Source: Prinia subflava
Lineage: Eukaryota; Chordata; Aves; Passeriformes; Cisticolidae
Assembly: GCF_021018805.1 (NCBI RefSeq)
Contig: NC_086283.1
Span: 14,769,162 to 14,833,161 of the forward strand
Reading direction: 5' to 3'
Length of the DNA: 64,000 nt
The stretch's first letter is position 1. The number at the start of each line of letters is the position of its first letter. Position numbers and translations under genes: made by a program. Below, in pieces: positions 50,187-63,085 of this stretch. The notes below the pieces were generated by a model. That model did no database searches, was not told the DNA's origin, and saw only the letters and a list, made by a program, of their open reading frames with translations.

Positions 50187-52132
50187 ACATCAGTTAAAAT
50201 TCAGTCCCTACATTTTCCTTTAATTTCCTAAAAATTTCAGTAATGTGCAAATTATGCTAGAATACTAAAGTAGCACAGCTTCTTTTCTAACACTGTGCAG
50301 CAAGCAGAGGTCACTAGGTAAGCTTTTTCTTCTTTGCTCTCTGAATTTTAATTGTGGTTATTTCACAGCCTGGGTCTAATTTCCAACTCTAATTTATAAC
50401 AAAATCTCTGTATTTTGTGTAGCTCCTGGCTTTATATCTGTTGCTTGCTGAGTTGCACTGGATATTGTTAGCTGACTCCCTGCTGAGAAATTCCTCATAA
50501 TTGCAAAAAACATTTGCAGTGCCCTTCCCCAAGGGGTTTCCAGGTAGAGTTAGTTAGCATCAGATTTCTATCCCAAAATTCAATGCCATTTCTTCTTTTT
50601 GCGTCATCTCTGTTTAGGACAGAGAACAAGCCTAATGCACAGACCTTAAAGAATGCCTAAAACTTGCAATAATCAAGGACCTCATTATCAAAAGAGAGTT
50701 GGCCAAGCTTGGCATCAGAGACGCTTGCTGGAATAGTCACTCAAGGAAACAGGGTGTATGATGGTGATGTTCAGAAGGACCATAAGCCATTAGATAAAGT
50801 TAACAGTAAAATAAGCTGACTGCTTATTTTACCCAGACACTTCCATGCAATCTCCCACCAACAGTTCCCTGTATTTTGGTTTGTCTGCCGACACAGAGGC
50901 TGGAGCCAGTCCCCTTCCCCAGCTCAGTTCCCTTTGGGTGCTAGGAGCAGCCAAAATGCAGGCAGCAGGGTCCTTCCTGCAAGCTGGGAGCTATTTACTG
51001 CAAGAAACCATCTCACAAGTTGGCTCCAAATCAGAGACATTTTCAACATCAGCCTCGCAAGCTTCACTTAAACGCAGCAAGTGCAAGCCCAGCCGTCGCC
51101 GAAAAATGTTTACAACAGCAGCCAGACAGAAGTAGCAACGTCACTGCCTAACCAGGGATAAGATATCCCCTTCACCAGCCTGTGCAGAGTGACAGGGCTG
51201 CAAGGCAGCCAGGAACACTCAACAGAGCATGCAGCCATCAGACGTATCACTTGTTCCATCACTGTAATTCCTTCATGGTTTTAAACGGATCGTTACTGGA
51301 GCTCCAGCCTAGCAATCCTTGCATCTGCTAGCCAATGGAATTATTCCCACAAGCAAGAGCTGAGCAACCTAGCTGCGAGATCCCGCCTTTCACTCTAGCC
51401 CAGCACCACCATTGTGCTGTGTTTGATTTATTGTTAATATTCCTGTCAGCACCACAGGCCTTTGACACTCAAACTACATTACTCAATTCCACCTACCGCT
51501 GCCAATAACAAGCACTGAAGTTTCAGTTCCCAGCAGTTTGATATGTGAAGCTGAAGAATAGTTAGATTATCACCAGTTATGCAGACAGCACATTTGATAG
51601 ACTTGCAATGATGTTTTCAGCTGTCAGTTATTGCAGCTACAGTGAGGAAACCACAAAAGGGGCACACATAGAATATGCACTGTGAAGACATCGACTTCAG
51701 AAGACGCAGGCTTCTGGATAAATACTTTTTATAACATAATTGTGGCAACTCAAAATCATCATCTTTATGTCTTGGCAGAGAGGTGGTTTTCCAAATGCAA
51801 ATTAATTGTGGTAAGCTTGTCTCACATCAACGCTGAAAGACGTGGTGGGCACGATCATTTTCAGCAGGGATTCTGTGCTGTAGCAACTCTCACATGACAA
51901 ATGTCTGTAGTACTACAGCTCACCTCTGCAGGCAACAGTTGTAACTGAACTGCAATATCTGGTTGATTAAAAGAAATAAATCTTTTCTCATTTAAAAGGT
52001 CTGTCAATATAAAGGGAAATCAAAGTTACAGAAGTCAACACTTCAACTTATATGGACACATCTGCAATTTCTAAAGACAGGCAATCCACATCACTAAACT
52101 CTTTAAAATTATGGTTTAAGTTGATTATTGTT

Positions 52133-52153
52133 GGGGTGGGGGGGAGAGGAGGG
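52133..52153 (+). other. G-quadruplex-like motif
   Basis: Four G runs of at least three, GGGG T GGG G GGG AGAGGA GGG, fit the usual G3+ N1-7 pattern. The neighbourhood is AT-rich, so the motif stands out, but no promoter or gene is visible beside it. Confidence 0.55.
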
Positions 52154-53605
52154 ACTCATGCTGCACGTAGACTTACTCTGATTGTTTTAATGAAAGGGTA
52201 ATACAGAAGCATTAAAAGACACACATTATCTTGATTAATAAATTCTTTGAAACACCATCATCATTTCTTTGAATCCTATCTTTAGATGACACAATCCACA
52301 GTTTGTTTGTCCATGTCACAAAATAAATAACATTTATTTTTATTGCTAGTCACTGTCTTTGCTTAACACACGTTGGAAGGTTCCTATTTCACTGAGCTGT
52401 CAAATGTGCCCAGCTAGTACTTTGATGTAGTTTTTTCCACTTGTCTAATAAAACTTGGAACCGACAGCCGAACGACAGTAGTTCAGGGAAGTTACAAGGA
52501 CACAGCCATCTTCCCCTGGGTGCTCTGCTCCCATAAAATTCTTTTTCAACTGTTTAAAACACTGGAGTGCATTTTATTTGAATACCTATCAGACTAAGTA
52601 TAGGAAGCTGTATTTAACTTCTGATCCCATTGAAGACACAAACATGGATATTTATCTTCAGTCCTGAAGAAAATTGGACCACTTCAGCACAGACAGTAGA
52701 AGAGTCAGAGAACTGTAATATCTGGTAACTACTTTTTCCTCCTCTGCTACTAATCCTGCAACACAGAAGAGTTATCCTGAGTTAGGCATAACCAAACATT
52801 AGCACAAGCCTCCAGTGTGACTGTGGGATTTTATTTCTTGTAAAAACTCAAAACTCACCTGCACAAGGCTAAAGAAACCTGCACTATATAACCTACTTTG
52901 TGCAGAGGGTCAGACCAGGGATCTCCAGAGACCACTTTCAAGTTACATTATGCCCAAATTTTAGGAAGGTTTTGAACTCAAGAGGGCTCTCTGCTACCAC
53001 TTCCATAAATGCTGGAGAATCAACAGTATCACAAATCATCCCCATCCCACAGTGAGCAGTCCAAGACAGGTAGATAAACAGCCTGTGCATTATTCTTCCT
53101 GAGACATGTTTTCCCCTGTGAGGAAGTGCTCTGATTTGCTTCAGATACTCAGGAACAGCACCTTAGAGAAAAGGCCCACAACCAGCATTATCTCACTTGT
53201 GCTATTTGCTCACCACAGTGTGGATTTTAGATTAGGACACTCCATAAAGGTGAAGGTGAGTTTCCTACTCCTAGATTCATCCAAAACTAATAAAGAACAG
53301 ATATCTTTAATTTGGGACTGATTGCATGCATTTCTTTAGCTGCTGCAATGAAGATTTTTGCAAGCAAGAAAAAAGAAGCAAGCTGCTCTTTCAGGCAGCA
53401 TTTCAGGTTCTTTCCAAGATATATTTTTTACGTGGTCATCAGAAAGAAGCCTACTAATTTTATCACGAAAGATAAAGGGAGCTTGGGGCACAATAATATA
53501 AATCAACATTTGTGATTTTAGGTTTTGTACTAATGGCTCTGTCACCCACAGCATTTTGACCAGCAAGCTCCAGGCTTGTGGCACTTCTTATGTGACACAC
53601 ACATA

Positions 53606-53637
53606 AAATCTCCAACAGCACACACTGTTGGAGATTT
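53606..53637. repeat. Perfect 13-bp hairpin with a 6-base loop
   Basis: AAATCTCCAACAG (53606-53618) and CTGTTGGAGATTT (53625-53637) are exact complements around CACACA. It lies in unique sequence with no transposon ends. The perfect match suggests recent origin or structural constraint. Confidence 0.85.
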
Positions 53638-54911
53638 GCACTGGGGACTTACCTCTTAAAAAATAATAGTAAAAAGCAAACAGGAGCAGTTGATAGTGTT
53701 CCCATTGATAGTGAAAACAACATGAAGAGCAAACATGCTAACAGCACAGGCAGACAGGTGTGCAGCACAAAGAATAAAAATAGTGCAGCCCTCTGTTGAG
53801 CAACTTGTATTCAAGATTGATTGATTCTATCTTCCACCAAATGAGAAATAAGTGAAGCAAATCAAAGCATAAGCTAAACGGAGCAGAGCAATGTGAAACC
53901 TGTGCGGGATGAGCAGCTCTGTGCCCAGTGCCTGAGGCAATCTGCTGCTGAAGGATAACGTGCCAATGCTAATCAGATGATCGGTTCCCCCTCCCATTAG
54001 GCATTCTGCTAACTCAACAGATAAGCATTCACTCTCCTATGGTTCCTTTAGGAGTGCCAGCGCAACTTGGGAGGCAGCCCTGCTTCTCTTCTGAGCTACA
54101 ATTCAGTATTCTTGCTATTCCCTGGTCTCAAGTGCAGCCCTGGAGATGCTGACACCACCACCACTCCCCACCCCATGGCACTGAGCACCAGCCAGCCTGC
54201 AGCAGTGCACTGCCAGCCTTCCAAACACTGCCAGATGTCTTGCCCTTTCGAGAAAAAGTACGTGATCCTGCAGAGCGTGGGCTGCCAAAAAAGTGTGTGC
54301 TGATCCCTGAAGGAGTATAAGACTCCGTTACAGCAGGGATAGTAGAGTATGCAGTGGTTAGAAAGGTACAATTACTTCTTTGACAGGCTGAGAACCTTGC
54401 CTGTGCTCAGAGCCCAAAACGTCTTCAGGCAGCTTTTGATGGTCACATGCATTTTTTGTTTTATCCAGCACTAAGGCATTAAAAAAAACAAAAACAAACA
54501 CCAAAAAGACAAAATAACACAACAGACGGTGGAAGAAGCACAATTGTGGGCTGTATCAGTTTCAAGGCCATAAATTTCCCAGCTCATCTTATTCAAAAGT
54601 AAATACATCACAGCTTTCTGGCAAGGAAAAGAGAGAAATGCTCTCTCTGGGACATCTCATGGGACCACAGAGCAGGAAGACACACAACAGATTTTACCCA
54701 TGTTTGATGTTGCCTGCTGAATGGCTGGGCTGGCTTAAAGATCCAAAGCTCTTGGAAGTCAGTGGTTTCCCTTAGGCTTTGAATACATCCCAGTAACTGA
54801 TATGTAAAATAATGGTCCTGTGAGAGGAATGATGTACAGAGTAAAAAAAAAACCCTTCTGCGTACTAAAGGGGATTGATTCATTCTGGTATGTGCTCGAT
54901 CATCCGCTAAC

Positions 54912-54926
54912 AAAAAAAAAAAAAAA
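54912..54926. repeat. 15-base A run
   Basis: A simple homopolymer; no retrocopied body is visible upstream. Confidence 0.8.
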
Positions 54927-56562
54927 GCATGCTTATGTTTATATTCTCTGCTGAAGAAGATATATTCCAGAATGGGTAATATTATTCAACTGCAGAGTCA
55001 GACATGCCACTCACCATGTCAGATATATCACATACAAGCTCTGACACATTGCCTGCTAAATGAGACAGATTAACTCTTCCTCTGAACACATCAGCCTTTA
55101 ACTGGCTATATTAACCACTGGGTCAGGCAGGCAGCATGCTCGAAGTTACCACCTACAGATTCACAGAGATAATTTAGTAAGCCACATCTTCACAGAGTGC
55201 CCTTCCCACCACAATCTGAAATAAGGTAAGCTTGCTATAATGTGCCTACCTGGAATTAAACTCATTGCTGTGCAATAGCCTTTAATGGAAAATATATCTC
55301 TCTTGAAAATTTGGCTTTCTGAGGACACGCTACGTGTATGACTGAGTGAAGTCACTTTCAGAAAATGCTATGGTCTACAGGAGTTGCACAGGAGTAGTAT
55401 TTTTAATTTTTTCTGCAATGCTGATTATTTCTGTTCAAACACTGGAGACACCAGCCAAACTGCTCAAGTAACTGGAACCAGAGATTCAGTACCATAAGAG
55501 CAGAAATGCTCTCTCTAGCATAAGAGACCCAGCATCAGCTTTTTGTATCAGAGACATCTCTGGAAAATTTATCAAGCAAGTAAACAAAAAGACTCCCCCC
55601 TGGCCAAGAATAGCTCAACTACTTGGTCACTGCTGATGCCTATACTAGAGGGTAAGGTACTTATTTATCCATGTGTTTAAATACCTATTTCTTTAGAGCT
55701 CAGCCTCAGACTTCACATGGTTCTTCAGTTCTTTAGGGAGCACAAACTCACCCACTGCATGTGATGACCAGGGGATGATTTATTGATGGTATTAGCTTTT
55801 TGTGAGTGAGATAAGAGGGATTATAGGATATTATCCCCCATTTGCCTTTACACACATTTCCAGCAGAGCCACTGCAAATAATCTTGGAAACAGGCAGAGG
55901 CTGCCCAGCGCTTGCATTTCTCAGTTCTGCATGATTACAGATGCTCATCTCCTTTTTTGTGCCTATAAACTACCTAACAAAATGTGCTTTCTTTGCTTCC
56001 CAAGCCACTAGCTAAAATTAACAGTTACTACCTTGCAAACAGGGAACAAAGGACCTTTTACTTTCCTCTACATTACCTATATCCAGTTCAAACCATTCAA
56101 TAATCTGAGCTCTTCATGGAAATATCTGTCAGGTGAAGCTTACCTGATCCATGCCAGTTCTCTCCCTTCTCATGGCACCAGGAGCTGATCATACCTACCC
56201 AAACAGTCCCACATGCTGTGGCTGTTGTTTTGTGAGGAGCAGGAGAGAGAACTGCTCCTTATCATCCCCCCATGCAGGAGGAAACAGAGCTGTAACACTT
56301 GGGAACTATGTCACAGTCCCCAGCACAACTAGGGCAATTTTTGCTCTTGCAAAAACAATGAAGCATAACTGTATCTGTTGTGCATTAACACAATACTGAT
56401 CACACTAGAAACCATCAAGGCTCTCAGCTGAAAAATGCTGAAAGAGAAATTATATGTTCATTTTCAGGAAAATAATAACATATATACCTTTTAAGGAGAC
56501 TACAGCCCTTGCTAAAACTTTCAGGTCTAGCACCAGGGATAGGACTATTCAAGATAAGGCTG

Positions 56563-56596
56563 CACCAGTGCTGATGTACTCATGTCAGCACTGGTG
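56563..56596. repeat. Perfect 12-bp hairpin with a 10-base loop
   Basis: CACCAGTGCTGA (56563-56574) and TCAGCACTGGTG (56585-56596) are exact complements around TGTACTCATG, and a G-T pair can extend the stem outward. The flanks are unrelated unique sequence. Confidence 0.85.
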
Positions 56597-59416
56597 TTTA
56601 GAGGAGACCTACCCCAATCTTCCCATTTCATGTCAGCAAAGTTCTCATACATCACACACAGCACCACCTGTGCTTGGTGCCACCGTCTGCATCTCATCAA
56701 CTAATGATCAGCTAAGAGGAGTAAATCAAGTGCAAATAAAAAGGTGCAAAATGGTCAGATCTAGAAACGGTCTGTAACAATTGCTCCCACAGAAAAGGTG
56801 GGAGCAGGGAGAGGTTAAACCCTTCAGTGACTCCGTTTATACAACTGCTTAACAGAAGCGGAGCTCCATAGGAAATCTAATTCATGGTCTACCGTTTAAT
56901 CTTGTCCATTTGTTTCCTTTCAACAAGTAGTACCTCTTTTGTTATTTTGATTTAGTCTTTGAGGTTTTTTAGTCTTTTACATTAATTTTAATATTCACTC
57001 CATAGAAACAAACTGATATGTCATCTGTTTAGCACTTGGGGTTCCAGACAGAGAGGTTTCTCTAAAACCCAGAACCCTGAATAGAGGCATAGTAAAAGCC
57101 ACACAGGTGATGTTAGAGAATGCAAGAGATGATGACAGCAGTTTTGTGATGAGGCCAAACATTACCAACACAAATAGTACTTGCAACTGCAGCAAAAAAG
57201 CAACTGCAGCTTGACTTTTCTTTTAATTGGTTTTGTGATGTTTGGTTTCTTCCTCCTAATAACAGCACAGTTAAAAAAACCTTCCAAAAATTCATTTTAT
57301 CACCTCTTCCTTCCCAGAATGGCAGTGCAATGCACAAAACTCTGAAGTTTTTCCAGCCTTACTCTGAATGTAAGTGACTCTCATGGATGACTGGCATTTG
57401 GCCAGTGTCAAACCATAGCACCTGGTCACTAGCCTCACTTCTCTTGCCTGCAGAATCATTCAGAACCATCTACCTTGTTTTATCCATTTTAGTTATAAAA
57501 GTTGGGGAAGGAATCTCCAGAAAGGGAGACACTACGAAAGAGGATGGCCCAGGTGCCGTCACCTGTTTGAGCACCACTGTTTTTCAGTCAAACTGCTTAC
57601 CATGGGTCAATTTTCATGGCCCTAAGGGTGGAAAACTTCATCTTCTTCCTACTGCAGAACCTGGCCATATTTTTTTACAGATTCTCAGATGCATAAGACT
57701 TTATTTGCTTCTCCTCTAGAAGATGCAAGTGATGTTTACAGTTCTGAACCCTCCTAAAGGGTTGGGCATAGCTGACTGCCAAAATGAGAAAACTGCTTCA
57801 GTCCCAGCTACAAAATTGCTGGTATTCCCACACAGCCACAAGCAGCGGCTGAGAACATTTTGCTTGGTTTTTTCATAGCAATGCCATATATATTAGGAAT
57901 GAACTGCAGGTCAAATAGTCTAGCAATTCACTTGCTAGCTTAGCAGCTTGAGGCTCTGCCTCAGGGCTTTTCACACCAGTAGCTATTAACTACAAGCAAA
58001 TGTCACCTGTGCTGGTCATTATTGTTAATTATGGAATTCCTCTATTCACACATCCCTGTACTAAAATCTTCCTATCAGACTCCTTCCCCCACCACTCTGG
58101 ACCAGGTTACTGTGATTATCACACTCATATTGCAGAGTAGGGTTTCAGGAAAAGCCAGACTGCTACAAATTTATCTGCCCCGGCTGCAGTAACAATGACT
58201 AGACAAAGGCTAAAGCCCTGCCCATTGCTGTCTTGCACTCTCTTATTCTACAGAGTTACCTGGGATTCAGGCTGCCCACAGTCTTGAGGTCTGTGGATTC
58301 AGAACTGTTCACCTGAGCCCATCCGGGGCAGATGAGAACTTAGCATCTGGTTAAAACACGGGATAGATGGCATTTACAGATTCTTGCAAGACTTTTCCTC
58401 AAACAGCAAGGACAGCTTGAAAAGAGAAGAAAAGGGACAGTAAATCTTCAATGTTCAGAGCAAGCTACCTACATCTGATGGAGAAAAGTTTTCTCTTTCA
58501 TATCATCTGTGAATTGTCTAAGGTGCTGTGCTTGTGCTGCCTTACAACACAAGCAGACAAGGACTGAAGTGAAAATTAGGATGAAGTGAAAAATGGGATG
58601 AAGTGCACTTTCCACAAGTAAATAACAGCTGGAAACACCCACACGGTAGCGCAGAGCTCTGATGCATACAACTACCACAGTAACTGACATTTCTTTAAAT
58701 TTTGCAGGTTTCCATTAAACCGTAAGGCCCAAAAGACCATCACCTCTCCTTACCCAAAGACAATTTTGATTCATAGCTTTCAGCTCACCCAGATGGAAGA
58801 TTTTAAAACTCTTCTCACTCTTAAGCCCTTTCTCCACAATGCTTCTGCAGGAAGGGAACCAAAGTGGCTGCTACTCAGCAACATCTGCACATGCCATAAA
58901 GCAAAAAAATATCCTCTCGCTTCCAGCAGGAATTGCTGCAAGATGCAACACCCTTGCAGATAGTTATCCCTAATTGCCCCTGGAGGATGCACTCACTACC
59001 CCTTGGGTATCAGTCAGCAATTTAAACTCAGAGTCCTTATTTCATAAAAACTTGATTTGCCCTGGAATATGTAGTTTCTTTAGGAAAAACACTCAGGAAA
59101 TATCTCTCTTCATAAATCCAGTCTAAAAGGTCCCTGGGAGCTAATATGATTGCACACTGTAGCAAATAATTTCTAATAATTTTTGCCTATTATGACATAT
59201 GGATATAACAGCCAAGGAGTTATCCTGAAAACTATCTGAAAGGTGAGTTCAGCATGCCTTTCACTTCTTGAAAGTTTTATGTGCTCCGTTACTGTGGGGT
59301 TGGACTCAACAGGCTAAATAAAGCTTCCTCTTGCTTGTCCAAACTGAAATGTAAAATAACACATGGGAAATAAGCATTTCTTTTCTACACAGCAGCAGCC
59401 ACAAATTTTTTTACTG

Positions 59417-59430
59417 AAAAAAAAAAAAAA
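59417..59430. repeat. 14-base A run
   Basis: A simple homopolymer preceded by T-rich sequence. Nothing suggests a retrocopy. Confidence 0.75.
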
Positions 59431-62400
59431 GAGCTACAGCAGTCAAGCCTCTGGGTCATTCTCCTCTCTGTGAAAAGACTAGTTAAAAGTATATGTTAAT
59501 ATTCCCTGCCAGTTTTTCCTTCTCTTAGCCTCTTCCTTCCAGGGCTTTCGTTATGTTCCCTCTTCTATGTAGTTTTAAAAGGTTTCCTTGTTTGACAATT
59601 TTGCTGAAGGCAATTATGTTACTTGCTTTCTCCTGAGCTCCATATACAACAGCAGAAGTGGTACACTGTACATATGGTTAAGATCTGTTTTAAAAACACT
59701 TGCAGATTGCTATCAAATCTTGCTGTGTGGCTTGTCATTTGCATTTAGCAGATTCTGTGAAGAAGCTCTAACACTCTGCTATGGGATAGTCCCTTGTTTG
59801 AAACCGAAGAGGTGAAATTTCTATTGTTCAGCAGAAGAGAGGGTTCTACATTAAGCTGAAACAAGAAAAACATATTTAGAAACCAGGAAGGGAAATACAC
59901 ATTTTGGGATGGCAGCAAAGCTTCATGTGCTTCCAAAAGTTCATGAGTCAAGACTATTCACCTTTCTGATGAGAAAACCATTCTTATTTTCATTTTTTAA
60001 TTACAAAACAGGCATGCTGAAGGTCATAAGAGGTTCCATCTCCAGGGCACTCCCCTCTGTGCATAGCAGTTTGACATTCACCTGCCATTACCAGACTGCA
60101 GTGCAAATCCTGCTACACGATTCAGCTGCTTTGCTGAAACCCAGCCATGTTACCTGCTTTGGAGTTATCAAAGCCAACATACAAGTAATTACACAAGTAG
60201 AAGAGTTTGTGATATTTCTGAGTTCTTTCACTAAGCCCATCTCTCTAGCTCGTGGATCCCCTGGTGTACAGCCATAGAGTTAAGCTCAAATTGCAGTATT
60301 TCTCTTTAGTGGGGCACTGATAAGGTTTGAATCCTCTTCTTGACCTAATATTTTCAGAAAAGCATGGAGAAACTCAGCACGGTCAAGACTCCTCCTCTCT
60401 AAACTTAGGTTGAAATCACATAGTAATTTAAAGTATTACCAAGGTGAAGTTATAATATGGGATGGATTCACAAGACAGCAGCTCTGTGACTTCAAAATGA
60501 GTCACACTCTCCCTTTGCTGCTGTCCTGTAACCATCCCAAATAACACTTCAAGAAGGGATACTCTTTCTCAGCAACCATCTCAAAATATCCATTCTACTG
60601 TGGAAAAAGCCTCTCTGTCTACAATGTAAACAAATCTTATTTGCACCCTTTTGAGAAAACGCAGTGCAGTCAGAACCTTGGCATCACCCTGGTCGATTAG
60701 AATCTCACAGGTGGGAATGTGATACAGATATCCCCACCTCACTTAACCCCAACAAAAAACCTGGATGAATTCAAGTGAATTCAAGGAAATATAAGAAGCT
60801 AAATTTGGAGAGTTTTAAATTATAAGTTTAAGGACACCGTTAGCTTAGGTTTTGCATCAATTTTTACTTCTTTTAAACATTTTCTTTGTCAAACTAGCTT
60901 TTCCTATCAAGGGAATAAAAAATTATATGCAAGCCATTTAAGTACACAATACATATTACCACAGCACAAAGGACATTTGGAAAGCTGGAATTGGATGAAC
61001 TTTGTAAGAAAAAGCCAGCTTGGGGAAAGTTATTTCTGTGAATCACTGCCAAGTTTAAGTAATATAATAATGACATGGGACTGGACACATAAAACGCCAT
61101 CTGGATAATTAAAATATACACAAAAGTGGTATGCAGACAAGTAACATCTAATGTTAACAAAGTAAAATGGTAAAAAAAAATAACCCTTCATGGACACATT
61201 GATGTCAGAGACAGGTGCTGAAGAAGAGTAACAGGGAGAGAGAAGAGGGAAGTCAGCTTTTCTGACTAATGAAAGACTAACATCAGGTGCAGGCCATAGA
61301 AACATTTTAGCTGCAACTCTGTAGTGCATTTAATGCTTATGTAACTTAAAGCATAGGCTCTGTGCTTGTAAATCCTGAAATTCACATATAATATGCTTAA
61401 GTGCTTTTCTTCACTTCAAACAAGTGTGCTGCTCTCTCTCCCATCACTTGTAAATCACACAGCATTTTCCTCATCTCTTTACATCACTGTATATGTAGCC
61501 TCACTTATGTAGTCTCAGTGGAAGTTAGCCTTGCAAATCAAATAGTACAACAAGGCTCTATCATGATGAAACAAAGAACGGAATTATTACAGTTGATAAA
61601 AATTTTTTGTTAAGTTCCTAATAACTCAGTTCTCCATCCCGGACTGATCAGAAGGTGGCAGTATTTCAAAACATTATTTCTTAGTTCTACCAGAGGGGCA
61701 TTTATTTTTAAATTGACTACTTGTTAATAACAAATTTTATTATTCTTAACATTTAAAGGTCAAGAGCTGTAACTTGAGGTGCAGTGGAAGCAGTAACATG
61801 CATCAGGCTGCAATTTTGAAGAGAATCTGGTGAATCCATTAGTATGGGGAGACATAGAGGGGTGCATTTGCTTTCTAACTGCTTTTATTTGCTATAAAAT
61901 ATTTGTTAAATGCTTTTATAGAAACGACCACTGCTATGAAAGGTGAGATAAGAATTTCCAAGGTGTCCAAAGCTTGTTCTTGTTTCCCATACCAGTCCCT
62001 AAATTCAATGTTACTGGGAAATATTTTGCCTGATTTGTACCATGTATGAACTACCACCTTGCACACTTCAAACTGCCTCCCTTTAAGAATAATCACACAC
62101 ACTGTGAACTGCTCTTCCTGAGACTAAAAACATCCTACTGCTGTGTTTGAGCTGCCTCTGCTTAATCTTCTACCCCTGTACAACACAAAGTGAATTTTAG
62201 CAGCCACCACCCTTTAGCACCTCTCACTTTACATGCAGAGGAACACTTACACTCTGCAGAAAGACATTCACTGAACAGCTTCATAACGAATCTAACTGTG
62301 GCTTGAAGCTCCAAATAACAGCTCTGGATCACCCAGCTAGTGCATTCAGGAAAACAAGGTGTGAGTCTGCAGTCTGACTTTCCCACGTGCCTTCGTGGTC

Positions 62401-62969
62401 CCACAGTGAAGCTGTCTGATCAAATGATAAAAGCGAGAGAGAAAAGAAAGTCTGCCTTCACTTGGCAAGTAAATCAGTAAAGGTTCTTATAGAAATGGAA
62501 AGGATGACAGAGTAATCTTTGCCTGCAACAATATTCTTCCATTATTTAGTTCTGCTCACTTTTAACAGGTCCAATAACTCTAGAAATGCCATTCCGGAGT
62601 AAAAAGGAGAGGGGGTAGAAGTACAGACCAAAATACAGTCTCTCTGCCAGCTTCCTTATCTTTCTGTCTGCACAACTACAGGAATTATCCAGAAAAGAGG
62701 AAATATTTTGTTGGTGATTTGTTGAGCTTACTTGCTGTGTCAAATCATCTGTGCCAAGATATTTAAGGAAATTAAATACCATAAAAACCACACGTGAGAC
62801 CAAAATACAGTAAAAACATCCAAGCCAACAACATAGTTCAGCAAACTGGAATAAGAACAAGAAATACTACCGTATTCCTAAATCAGCCTCAGATTGCCAT
62901 AGATTTGAACTAATATTCCCCAGTGTTAATGGAGGTGTCAATTTGGATTTACAAAAGTTGTTTAAAATA

Positions 62970-63085
62970 ATAGAAAGAAGGAACATTCTGAGTTGGAAGG
63001 GACTCACAGGGATCCTCCAAGTCCAACTCCTGGCCCTCCATGGAGTAGACCCAAGAATCATACCAGGTGCCTGAGAGCATACAAT
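62970..63085 (-). mobile_element. Short CR1 LINE 3' fragment (minus), different subfamily
   Basis: The plus strand has CATTCTGAGTTGGAAGGGAC then AGGGATCCTCCAAGTCCAAC, TCCTGGCCCTCCATGGAGTA and CCAAGAATCATACCAGGTGC. This is the reverse of the 3' end of a CR1 subfamily whose end differs from the other five copies. About 115 bp remain, and 5' truncation is severe. Confidence 0.88.

Larger units (their letters stand above)
50187..62969. other. Nearly 13 kb of unique sequence, no gene recognised
   Basis: No dispersed repeat or exon is recognised. Features listed separately are a G-quadruplex-like motif (52133-52153), two perfect hairpins (53606-53637, 56563-56596) and two A runs. Open frames reach about 122 codons (59909-60277, plus) without a recognisable domain. 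About 51290-51510 is a possible regulatory patch with CATTGT and TTTGATTTATTGTTAAT words; nothing more can be said. Confidence 0.5.

Noticed and set aside
53860..54060. Possible conserved non-coding block
   Set aside because: Nothing beyond an impression of texture; no clustered motifs.
60320..60345. GGTTTGAATCC word resembling a tRNA B box
   Set aside because: No A box, no acceptor stem pairing and no cloverleaf upstream.
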